Shown: piece by piece, positions 1 through 7,499 of the stretch | Numbering within the stretch: position 1 is the first letter of the stretch | Layout of the letters: each line of letters opens with the position of its first letter | NCBI RefSeq assembly: GCF_004345365.1 | Contig: NZ_SLVF01000004.1 | Location: 310,001-374,000 of the forward strand | Source: Kribbella sp. VKM Ac-2568 | GTDB lineage: Bacteria; Actinomycetota; Actinomycetes; Propionibacteriales; Kribbellaceae | DNA length: 64,000 nt | Direction: 5' to 3' | The notes under the pieces: generated by a model | What the model was told of the DNA's origin: nothing | Seen by the model: only the letters and a program-made list of their open reading frames with translations | Database searches by the model: none | Made by a program: the position numbers and the translations under genes

Positions 1-39
1 AAGACCCCTCGGTACGGCGTGTTTCTAGTTAGGTCTACC

Positions 40-681
40 TCAGTTGCCGAAGGCGCTCGGGTGGAGTATGGGCGCGAATCCGGCCTTCAGAACAACGAGA
101 TTCGCCGGCGGAGTGAGTACTGCGACCTGCCGCAGCCCGGGTGGTCGCGCCGGTGTGGCGTATCCCTCCCACGACCAGCCGAGCACCAACCTGTCACCGT
201 CGGGTCCGCCGAGCACCAGCGCCGGGCGTCCGTCGTACCGGATCATCGCGCCGTCGGGGAGATCGTCCAGGTCGGCGATCGTGGTGCGCTGCTGCCGGGT
301 GCGCGGTTCGACCCGCTCCAGGTGGAGCTGTGCGTCCATCGCGGCGGCCCGGGGGCGCTCGGTCAGACCACGTCCGCCGGCCCACGCTCCGGCGTACAGG
401 AGGAAGTCGCGGCGGCGGCAGTAGGCGCACGGGCGGTGACCGGCGGCCAGCGCGACGGCCTCGTCGAAGAAGAACAGCGCGGTCCAGCGGCCGGGTGGCA
501 TCGGGTCGCGCTGAACGCCCTTCCAGTCGAGCACGCAGCAGATCCAGGCCTTCGACCGCCACCGCGTGGTCCCCAGTTGCCGGTCCGGTCCGTGCAAGGT
601 GCCGCGATTGCCCATCAGCAGCCCGCGGCCGGATTCGGCCACGATCTCCTGGGTGGGCAGCACTCTGTTCTGCAACGGCAC
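40..681 (-). CDS. conserved hypothetical protein with an AGHRPCxxCRR motif
   Basis: About 213 residues. I recognise it as a conserved bacterial hypothetical family without an assigned function. The N-terminal half carries the run FFFDEAVALAAGHRPC followed by AYCRRRDF, so a CxxC pair sits in a basic context that could bind metal or nucleic acid. The C-terminal half resembles a small beta-rich domain and ends near LHPSAFGN. The start chosen is a GTG with an AGGAGAGG-like ribosome site about eight bases upstream; a longer reading frame continues into the neighbouring gene without a better start. It is divergent from the Nudix gene, leaving about 60 bases between them. No signal peptide or membrane segment is visible. 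Confidence 0.65.
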   Translation of the reverse strand: MPLQNRVLPTQEIVAESGRGLLMGNRGTLHGPDRQLGTTRWRSKAWICCVLDWKGVQRDPMPPGRWTALFFFDEAVALAAGHRPCAYCRRRDFLLYAGAWAGGRGLTERPRAAAMDAQLHLERVEPRTRQQRTTIADLDDLPDGAMIRYDGRPALVLGGPDGDRLVLGWSWEGYATPARPPGLRQVAVLTPPANLVVLKAGFAPILHPSAFGN

Positions 682-742
682 CCCACCATCCTCTCCTGGC
701 GCACGGACAGTTTCCGGCCGTTTTCTGGCACAGTCGTGGGCC

Positions 743-1132
743 ATGGGAGACAGGCAGGTTGTCGTGGGCGTGGCTGTGGTCAGAGATGGCGAGGTGCTGG
801 CGGCGCTGCGGTCCGGGCCCGACGGCGGCTGGGAGTTTCCCGGCGGAAAGGTGGAGCCGGGAGAAACGGAAGAAGCAGCGGCGGTCCGAGAGTTGCGGGA
901 GGAGCTTGCCCTCGAGGTCAAGGTGGGTGCGGCGCTCGGGGTGGGGCAGGCGATTGACGAGCGGTACCTGCTGCGGGTGTATCTGGCCGAGCTCCTGGCG
1001 GGTGAACCAGTTCTCCATGAACACAGCGAGACACGCTGGGTGAGCGCGCGGCAACTGGACGCCTTGGGCTGGTTGCCGGCGGACCGGCCGTTCCTCCCGG
1101 CGCTGCGCGAGGCGCTCCGCGACGGCATCTGA
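743..1132 (+). CDS. Nudix hydrolase, MutT/CTP pyrophosphohydrolase-like
   Basis: A 129-residue single-domain Nudix protein. The Nudix box lies at about residues 35-57: GKVEPGE, then seven residues, then RELREE, which supplies the metal-binding glutamates. The position after REUXEE that is usually glycine is alanine (ELAL). Size and the FPGGKVEPGE context match MutT-type (deoxy)nucleoside triphosphate pyrophosphohydrolases that sanitise oxidised nucleotides or hydrolyse CTP. The exact substrate cannot be read from sequence. The start is the ATG beginning MGDRQVVVG, where the fold begins; a longer in-frame extension upstream lies over the divergent gene. It is probably monocistronic, since about 127 bases separate it from the following transporter operon. 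Confidence 0.88.
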   Translation: MGDRQVVVGVAVVRDGEVLAALRSGPDGGWEFPGGKVEPGETEEAAAVRELREELALEVKVGAALGVGQAIDERYLLRVYLAELLAGEPVLHEHSETRWVSARQLDALGWLPADRPFLPALREALRDGI

Positions 1133-1259
1133 TCCGTCACGATTCGGAGACGACGGGGTCCCTTGCATGGCGTCCACACTGCGAGATACGTAGGGTTCCG
1201 GCAACTCGGCCGTCAGGGGTGGCGGCGGCGCGCACTAACCGGAAGGGCGGGCGACAGCG

Positions 1260-2306
1260 ATGACGCTGGGGGTATCGGAGGCCCAGTCTCCAGAGGGCGG
1301 TCTGCCGGCTGATCATCTCGCCGACACCGCCGAGGCCAAGCAGATCGAGGGTCGTTCCCTGGGCCAGATCGCCTGGGCGCGGCTGAAGAAGGACAAGATC
1401 GCGGTCGCGAGCGCGATCGTGATCCTGATCATCATCGGGGTGGCGATCTTCGCGCCGCTGATCGTGAAGATCAACGGCTTCCCGCCGGACCAGTTCAACA
1501 AGGTCGACGCCAACGGCGACCCGCTGCTCAATACCCGTGACGGCGGTATTCCGATCGGTGGCCTGTGGGGCAGCGGCATGAGCAGCGAGCACTGGCTCGG
1601 CGTCGAGCCGCAGAACGGCCGCGACGTCTTCTCCCGGCTGGTCTACGGCACCCGGGTCTCGCTGCTGGTCGCGCTAGGCGGCACCATCATCGCGATCGTG
1701 CTCGGCACCGTGATCGGGATGGTGTCGGGCTACTTCCGCGGCACGGTCGACACGCTGCTCAGCCGGCTGATGGACATCATTCTGAGCTTCCCGTATCTGC
1801 TCTTCGTGATGGCCCTGACGCCGGTGATCGCCGACCGCGGCCAGGACCTGTTCGGCATCCCGGACAACAACACGCTGCGGATGGGTGTGCTGATGTTCGT
1901 TCTCGGCTTCTTCGGCTGGGCGTACCTGGCCCGGATCGTTCGCGGCCAGGTACTGTCCCTTCGCGAGCGGGAGTTCGTCGAAGCGGCCAGATCGCTCGGC
2001 GCGGGCCCGGCGTACGTGATCTTCCGGCAGATCCTGCCGAACCTGATCCCGACCCTGCTGGTCTACACCACCCTGCTGATCCCGAGCTACATCACCGCGG
2101 AGGCCGCGTTGTCCTTCCTGGGTGTCGGTATCAAGGAGCCCACCGCCTCGTGGGGCCGGATGATCGACGACGCGTCGGACTGGATCGAGAGCAACCCGCT
2201 CTACCTCTTCTTCCCGGGCACGGCGCTGTTCATCACCGTGCTGGCGTTCAACCTGCTCGGCGACTCCGTGCGCGACGCCCTCGACCCGCGAGCCGGGAGG
2301 AGCTGA
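1260..2306 (+). CDS. peptide ABC transporter permease, DppC/OppC type
   Basis: A 348-residue inner-membrane subunit of an Opp/Dpp importer. It has the family's cytosolic N-terminal extension, a first membrane helix at about residues 45-65, and a periplasmic-side loop containing LGVEPQNGRDVFSRL, typical of OppC. A five-helix permease domain follows. The EAA loop that contacts the ATPases is EAARSLGAG at about residue 241. It is the first gene of a five-gene operon, with the stop four bases before the next start. The region upstream has a plausible promoter (TTGCAT near 1163, TACGTA near 1187) but this is weak. Substrate is probably oligo- or dipeptides by family; other solutes such as nickel or glycopeptides are possible. 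Confidence 0.92.
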   Translation: MTLGVSEAQSPEGGLPADHLADTAEAKQIEGRSLGQIAWARLKKDKIAVASAIVILIIIGVAIFAPLIVKINGFPPDQFNKVDANGDPLLNTRDGGIPIGGLWGSGMSSEHWLGVEPQNGRDVFSRLVYGTRVSLLVALGGTIIAIVLGTVIGMVSGYFRGTVDTLLSRLMDIILSFPYLLFVMALTPVIADRGQDLFGIPDNNTLRMGVLMFVLGFFGWAYLARIVRGQVLSLREREFVEAARSLGAGPAYVIFRQILPNLIPTLLVYTTLLIPSYITAEAALSFLGVGIKEPTASWGRMIDDASDWIESNPLYLFFPGTALFITVLAFNLLGDSVRDALDPRAGRS

Positions 2307-2310
2307 CCCG

Positions 2311-3315
2311 ATGGGCCGTTACCTGATCCGCCGGCTGCTGCAGACGGTGCTCATCCTCTGGGTGATCAGCGCCATCACGTTCTTTCTCTTCTGGGTCACC
2401 CCGGCGAACCCGGCTTTGCTGATCTGCGGCAAGAACTGCAACACCGAGACGATTGCCCAGGTCAACGCGACCTACGGTTTCGACGACCCGCTGATCGTCC
2501 AGTACGGCACATACATGAAGGGCCTGGTGAACCCGGGCGGCCGGATGATCGGCACCGAGGGCAGCGAGCGCAAGTGCCCGTGGCCCTGCTTCGGCGAGTC
2601 GTACCAGAACGGCGTCCCGGTCTGGGACTCGATCTCCGAAGCCTTCCCCGCGACCTTCTGGCTCGCCACCGGGGCCGCGGTCCTCTGGCTGTTCTTCGGC
2701 GTGCTGCTCGGTTTGCTGGCGGCGTTGCGCAAGGGCAAGTGGCTGGACAAGCTGAGCGTCGGGATCGCCCTGTTCGGCGTCTCGTTCCCGACCATCGTGT
2801 TCGGCTATCTGCTGCTGTTCACCTTCATCGTCAAACTCAACTGGATACCGTTCCCCGACACGGCCAACGCCGCCTTGTTCACCGTCGGTCCGGCGAAGTG
2901 GCTGCAGTTCTACATCCTGCCGTGGATCACGCTGGCGCTGGTGTTCGCGGCGCTCTACACCCGGCTCACCCGGGCCAACATGATCGACACGATGAACGAG
3001 GACTACATCCGCACCGCCCGGGCCAAGGGCCTCGGTGAGGGGACCGTCGTGTTCAAGCACGGACTGCGTGCCGCGCTGACACCGATCGTCACCATCTTCG
3101 GTCTGGACCTGGGTGGCCTGCTCGGCGGTGCGGTGATCACCGAGCAGATCTTCAGCATCACCGGCCTGGGCAAGCTCTCGATCGACTCGGTGCTCAGCAA
3201 CGACCTGCCGGCGATCATGGGCGTGGTCCTGTTCGCCGCGGTCTTCGTGGTCGTCGCGAACATCATCGTCGACATTCTGTACGCCTTCATCGACCCGCGC
3301 GTGCGGTTGTCCTGA
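2311..3315 (+). CDS. peptide ABC transporter permease, DppB/OppB type
   Basis: A 334-residue partner permease. It starts with the classic short cytosolic MGRYLIRRLLQ followed by a membrane helix, then a large extracytoplasmic loop, here with four cysteines (ICGKNC and CPWPC) that could form disulfides. The remaining helices and the EAA loop (about residues 231-243, TARAKGLGE) follow. It lies four bases downstream of the DppC-type gene and 16 bases before the first ATPase gene, so the subunits are co-transcribed. The gene order C-B rather than B-C is less usual for Dpp operons. The cysteine-bearing loop is longer than in simple DppB proteins, but the family call is secure. Confidence 0.92.
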   Translation: MGRYLIRRLLQTVLILWVISAITFFLFWVTPANPALLICGKNCNTETIAQVNATYGFDDPLIVQYGTYMKGLVNPGGRMIGTEGSERKCPWPCFGESYQNGVPVWDSISEAFPATFWLATGAAVLWLFFGVLLGLLAALRKGKWLDKLSVGIALFGVSFPTIVFGYLLLFTFIVKLNWIPFPDTANAALFTVGPAKWLQFYILPWITLALVFAALYTRLTRANMIDTMNEDYIRTARAKGLGEGTVVFKHGLRAALTPIVTIFGLDLGGLLGGAVITEQIFSITGLGKLSIDSVLSNDLPAIMGVVLFAAVFVVVANIIVDILYAFIDPRVRLS

Positions 3316-3331
3316 CCCGACGAGGAGACCA

Positions 3332-4402
3332 ATGACCGAGTCTGTGACAACGACGGCGACCGCGGGCACCGGGACCGGCCGGCCGTTCCTGGAGCTCAAG
3401 GACCTGCAGGTGCACTTCCCGACCGACGACGGCCTGGTGAAGGCGGTCAACGGCCTGAGCTTCACCCTGGAGCGAGGCAAGACCCTCGGCATCGTGGGCG
3501 AGTCCGGTTCCGGCAAGAGCGTTTCCAGCCTGGCCATCATGGGCCTGCAGAAGGGTACCCAGGCGCAGGTGAGCGGTGAGATCTGGCTGGACGGCGCTGA
3601 GCTGGTGTCGATGTCGGTGCCCGAGATCCGCCGGCTGCGCGGCCAGCAGGTCGCGATGATCTTCCAGGACCCGCTGTCGGCGATGCACCCGTTCTACAAG
3701 ATCGGCGACCAGCTCGTCGAGGCCTACCTGGTGCATAACAACGCGCCGAAGTCGGTGGCGAAGAAGCGCGCCATCGAGCTGCTCGACCGGGTGGGCATCC
3801 CGTCCCCCAGCAAGCGGTTCGACGACTACCCGCACCAGTTCTCCGGCGGTATGCGGCAGCGGGCGATGATCGCGATGGCGCTGATGTGCGACCCGCAGCT
3901 GCTGATCGCGGACGAGCCGACCACCGCCCTGGACGTAACCGTGCAGGCCCAGATCCTCGACCTGATGATGGATCTGCAGAAGGAGTTCAACTCCGCGATC
4001 GTCATCATCACCCACGACCTCGGTGTGGTCGCCCAGATGGCACAGGACGTAGTGGTGATGTACGGCGGCCGGGTGGTGGAGTCCGGACCGGTCCGGGACA
4101 TCTTCTACCGGCCGGAGATGCCGTACACCTGGGGGCTGCTCGGGTCGATCCCACGGGTGAACCGTGGCGGCGACCACCGGCTCAAGTCGATCCGGGGCAC
4201 TCCGCCGTCGCTGATCAACCTGCCCAATGGCTGCCCGTTCCAGCCACGCTGCGACTACCAGCAGTACGTCGAGGGACACTCCTGCGTCGCTGAAGTTCCC
4301 GAGCTGCTGCAGATCGGCACCGGCGGGCACAGGGTCCGCTGTCACATCGAGTCCGAGCAGCGCAGCCGGCTGTTCGCCGAGCAGATCAAGCCGAACCTGT
4401 GA
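3332..4402 (+). CDS. peptide ABC transporter ATPase, DppD/OppD type
   Basis: A 356-residue ATP-binding subunit. Walker A is GESGSGKS at residues 56-63, the signature is FSGGMRQR at about 170, and Walker B is LLIADEPT just after it, followed by the H-loop ITHDLGVV. The C-terminal oligopeptide/dipeptide extension, with CPFQPRCDY and a later HSC and RCH, carries the cysteines that in some OppD/DppD proteins hold an Fe-S cluster. It forms a heterodimer with the next ATPase and powers uptake through the two permeases. The ribosome site is CGAGGAG a few bases before the ATG. Confidence 0.93.
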   Translation: MTESVTTTATAGTGTGRPFLELKDLQVHFPTDDGLVKAVNGLSFTLERGKTLGIVGESGSGKSVSSLAIMGLQKGTQAQVSGEIWLDGAELVSMSVPEIRRLRGQQVAMIFQDPLSAMHPFYKIGDQLVEAYLVHNNAPKSVAKKRAIELLDRVGIPSPSKRFDDYPHQFSGGMRQRAMIAMALMCDPQLLIADEPTTALDVTVQAQILDLMMDLQKEFNSAIVIITHDLGVVAQMAQDVVVMYGGRVVESGPVRDIFYRPEMPYTWGLLGSIPRVNRGGDHRLKSIRGTPPSLINLPNGCPFQPRCDYQQYVEGHSCVAEVPELLQIGTGGHRVRCHIESEQRSRLFAEQIKPNL

Positions 4403-4430
4403 TGCCGGCCCCGAAGCACGAGGAGCGATC

Positions 4431-5477
4431 GTGAGCATGTCGACGTCGGTCGAAGAGGCTGGCCGGACCCTGCGGCCCGGGCAGGGGGAGCTGCTGCTCG
4501 AGGTCGAGGGGCTGCAGCGCTATTTCCCGATCACCCAGGGCATCATCCTCCAGAAGCAGACCGGAGCGGTGAAGGCGGTCGACGGCATCGACCTGAGCAT
4601 TCACACCGGCGAGACGCTCGGCGTCGTCGGCGAGTCGGGCTGCGGGAAGACGACCACCGGCCGGCTGGTGACCAGGCTGGACGAGCCCACCGCCGGCACG
4701 ATCCGGTTCGAGGGCTCGGACATCACCCACCTGAGCCGGGCCAAGATGCGGCCGTTCCGGCGCGAGATCCAGATGATCTTCCAGGACCCGTTCTCCTCGC
4801 TGAACCCGCGGCAGACGGTCGGCACGATCATCGCGGCGCCGTTCGACATCCAGAAGGTGAAGACCGAGGGCGGCACGAAGAAGGCCGTCCAGACGCTGAT
4901 GGAAAGGGTCGGGCTGAACCCCGAGCACTACAACCGCTACCCGCACGAGTTCTCCGGCGGTCAGCGGCAGCGGATCGGCGTCGCCCGGGCGCTGGCGCTG
5001 CGACCGAAGCTGATCGTCTGTGACGAGCCGGTGTCGGCGCTCGACGTCTCCATCCAGGCGCAGATCGTGAACCTGCTGGACGACCTGCAGGACGAGTTCA
5101 ACCTCGCGTACCTGTTCATCGCCCATGACCTGTCGGTGATCCGTCACATCTCCGATCGGGTCGCCGTGATGTACCTCGGCAAGGTGGTCGAGATAGCCGA
5201 CCGGGACGAGCTCTACAACCACGCTCGGCACCCGTACACGCACGCGCTGCTGTCCGCGGTTCCCGAGGCCGACCCGGACGCGACCGGGCAACGTGAGCGG
5301 ATCCGGCTGACCGGTGACGTGCCGAGCCCGCTGAACCCGCCGTCGGGCTGCCGGTTCCGGACGCGGTGCTGGAAAGCAGAGGACATCTGCGCCGAGCAGG
5401 AGCCGCCGTTGCTCCAGATCGGGGCACCCGGCCACAAGGCTGCCTGTCACTTCCCGGAGGAGCGCGATGTGATCTGA
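4431..5477 (+). CDS. peptide ABC transporter ATPase, DppF/OppF type
   Basis: A 348-residue second ATPase. Walker A is GESGCGKT at about residues 67-74, the signature FSGGQRQR at about 174, Walker B LIVCDEPVSALD, and the H-loop IAHDLSVI. The C-terminal extension has the CRFRTRCWKA cysteines of this subfamily. The start is the GTG preceded by AGGAG five bases away; an ATG two codons downstream is an alternative. The longer in-frame extension overlaps the previous gene and is not needed. It pairs with the preceding ATPase to energise peptide import. About 185 bases separate it from the receptor gene, enough for a separate promoter. Confidence 0.93.
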   Translation: MSMSTSVEEAGRTLRPGQGELLLEVEGLQRYFPITQGIILQKQTGAVKAVDGIDLSIHTGETLGVVGESGCGKTTTGRLVTRLDEPTAGTIRFEGSDITHLSRAKMRPFRREIQMIFQDPFSSLNPRQTVGTIIAAPFDIQKVKTEGGTKKAVQTLMERVGLNPEHYNRYPHEFSGGQRQRIGVARALALRPKLIVCDEPVSALDVSIQAQIVNLLDDLQDEFNLAYLFIAHDLSVIRHISDRVAVMYLGKVVEIADRDELYNHARHPYTHALLSAVPEADPDATGQRERIRLTGDVPSPLNPPSGCRFRTRCWKAEDICAEQEPPLLQIGAPGHKAACHFPEERDVI

Positions 5478-5662
5478 CGACTGCGGAGAGTAGCTGCAAG
5501 ATCTAGCGAAAGCATTGAAGCGATCACGATCTGGTGAACGGGATCCACACTCGTTGCGCTGCTTGTGAATACGTGAGTTGATGACCGCGAAATGACGGAG
5601 ATGACCTCTCAGGCCGCCGCGACCCGGCGTGGAACGTCATGACAAGGAAGGAATTACTGGCT

Positions 5663-7369
5663 ATGAATCACGCCAAACGAGTAGGACAGGCGATCGCCGC
5701 CGGGGTCACTCTGACCCTGATGGCCGCCGCTTGCGGCGGCAGCAGCGACGACGCAGGAGGCACGTCCACTACCCAGGGCACGGCCGGGGCCAAGGGGGGC
5801 ACCGTCACCGTTTACCACGTGAACGACGTGGAACACCTCGACCCGCAGCGCAACTTCGTCACCGACTCCGGAATGATCGGCAAGCTGATCACCCGGACGC
5901 TGACGGACTACCGCTACGACGCCAAGGCGAAGAAGATCATCCTGGAGAACGACCTGGCAGACAGTTACGAGTCGACGCCGGACTTCAAGACCTGGACCTT
6001 CAAGCTGAAGGACGGGCTGAAGTACGAGGACGGCACGCCGATCAAGGCGGCCGACATCAAGTACGGAGCCGAGCGCTCCTTCTCCGCCGACATGCAGGAG
6101 GGTGCGCCGTACGCGCACGAGTACCTCGACTGCCCCGGCTACAAGGGCCCGTACGTGGCCGGCAACAACGGCGGCAAGGGCTGCACCGCGATCGAGGTGC
6201 CGGACGACAAGACGATCGTCTTCAAGCTGAACCGTCCGGTCCCGACCTTCGAGGGCACCGCGAGCATGAAGGTGTGGTCGCCGGTACCGGTCGCCAAGGA
6301 CACCAAGACCGCGTATGACAACCACCCGGTGGCTACAGGCCCGTACAAGATCGAGTCCTACAGCCGCAAGAAGCAGCTCGTGCTGGTCCGCAACGACCAG
6401 TGGGACGCGAAGTCCGACCCGCTGCGCACCGCGCTGCCGGACAAGTTCATCTTCAAGTTCGGTGACGCTGAGGCGACCGTCGACCAGCGGCTGTTCGCCG
6501 ACGGCACGGCTGACAAGAGCTCGGTGAGCTTCGCCGGTGTCCAGCCGGAGAACATCGCCAAGACGAACCAGGCGAACGTCAAGGACCGCGTGGTCCAGGG
6601 CACCGACATCTGCCGTCGCTACATCGCGTTCAACCAGCAGAAGCCGCTGCTGAAGAACCAGAAGCTGCGTGAGGCGTTGTACTACGGCCTCGACCGGACC
6701 AGCTACCGCGACGGGCGCGGCGGCGAGCGGCTCGCAGCGGTGGTCGATTCGATCATTCCGCAGGACCTGGACGGGTACCAGCCGGAGGAGACCTTCAAGG
6801 CTCCGCCCGAGGGTGACCCGGCGAAGGCGAAGCAGTTGCTGACCGAGGCCGGTTACAAGGGCGAGAAGCTGGTCCTGGGCACCGCTGACTCGGGTCTGGC
6901 CGTCAAGGCGGCCGAGGCCGCTCAGGCGTCCTGGAAGGCGATCGGCGTGAACGTCGACATCCGGAAGATCCCGGGTGACAACTACTACTCGACGCAGCAG
7001 CAGGACGCGTCGGCGACCGATCTGATCACGGCCGGCTGGTGCTACGACTGGGCGACGCTGGCGACCATCGTGCCGCCGGTGCTCGGGCCGGACACCACCG
7101 CCCCGGGGAAGGCCGCGCAGAACAACTACGGTCGCAGCCAGGCCGGCTGGGACCAGATGGCCACGCTCGAGAAGGAGACCGACAAGACCAAGCTGAAGGA
7201 TGGCCTGGCCAACCTGTACACCGAGATCATGAAGACCGCGCCGTTGGTGCCGACCGTTCAGGACCTCAACGTGTACGTCGTCGGCTCCAACATCGACAAC
7301 GCAGTGGCAGACCCGAACACGGGTGGTATCCCGGACCTGACCCAGATCGGGCTGAAGAAGGCCAACTGA
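5663..7369 (+). CDS. peptide ABC transporter substrate-binding lipoprotein (SBP family 5)
   Basis: A 568-residue lipoprotein receptor. The start chosen is the ATG with an AAGGAAGGA ribosome site about ten bases upstream. The signal peptide has a basic MNHAKR head, a hydrophobic core, and a lipobox ending at Cys24 (LMAAAC). A Gly/Ser/Thr-rich tether follows, then the two-lobed SBP_bac_5 fold, recognisable from VEHLDPQRN near the start and from the DxxTWTFKLKDGLKYEDGTPI motif. It delivers peptides or related solutes to the upstream permeases and closes the operon, being followed by a strong hairpin terminator. The exact ligand is unknown. Confidence 0.92.
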   Translation: MNHAKRVGQAIAAGVTLTLMAAACGGSSDDAGGTSTTQGTAGAKGGTVTVYHVNDVEHLDPQRNFVTDSGMIGKLITRTLTDYRYDAKAKKIILENDLADSYESTPDFKTWTFKLKDGLKYEDGTPIKAADIKYGAERSFSADMQEGAPYAHEYLDCPGYKGPYVAGNNGGKGCTAIEVPDDKTIVFKLNRPVPTFEGTASMKVWSPVPVAKDTKTAYDNHPVATGPYKIESYSRKKQLVLVRNDQWDAKSDPLRTALPDKFIFKFGDAEATVDQRLFADGTADKSSVSFAGVQPENIAKTNQANVKDRVVQGTDICRRYIAFNQQKPLLKNQKLREALYYGLDRTSYRDGRGGERLAAVVDSIIPQDLDGYQPEETFKAPPEGDPAKAKQLLTEAGYKGEKLVLGTADSGLAVKAAEAAQASWKAIGVNVDIRKIPGDNYYSTQQQDASATDLITAGWCYDWATLATIVPPVLGPDTTAPGKAAQNNYGRSQAGWDQMATLEKETDKTKLKDGLANLYTEIMKTAPLVPTVQDLNVYVVGSNIDNAVADPNTGGIPDLTQIGLKKAN

Positions 7370-7404
7370 GTCAGTAGCAGGGCCCATAGCACCAAAAGCG
7401 ATAC

Positions 7405-7434
7405 AGGGGCGGTTCCCTTCGGGGAACCGCCCCT
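7405..7434 (+). terminator. intrinsic-type terminator of the peptide transporter operon
   Basis: A perfect 13-bp stem (AGGGGCGGTTCCC with its complement GGGAACCGCCCCT) closes on a TTCG tetraloop 35 bases after the receptor stop codon. There is no long T-run, as is common in actinobacteria. It lies between convergent genes and could serve both strands. Confidence 0.85.
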
Positions 7435-7499
7435 TCGCCTCCCGCCGCCCCTTTCGCCCGCGCCATAGCCTTCCGTCGCCCCCGCTTTGCCTTTGCTTT

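Noticed and set aside
2248..3540. A 430-codon minus-strand frame across the permease and ATPase genes
   Set aside because: It mirrors the codon pattern of the real plus-strand genes and has a low-complexity, Arg/Asp/Gly/Val-rich composition. Many such antisense frames occur across this GC-rich window.
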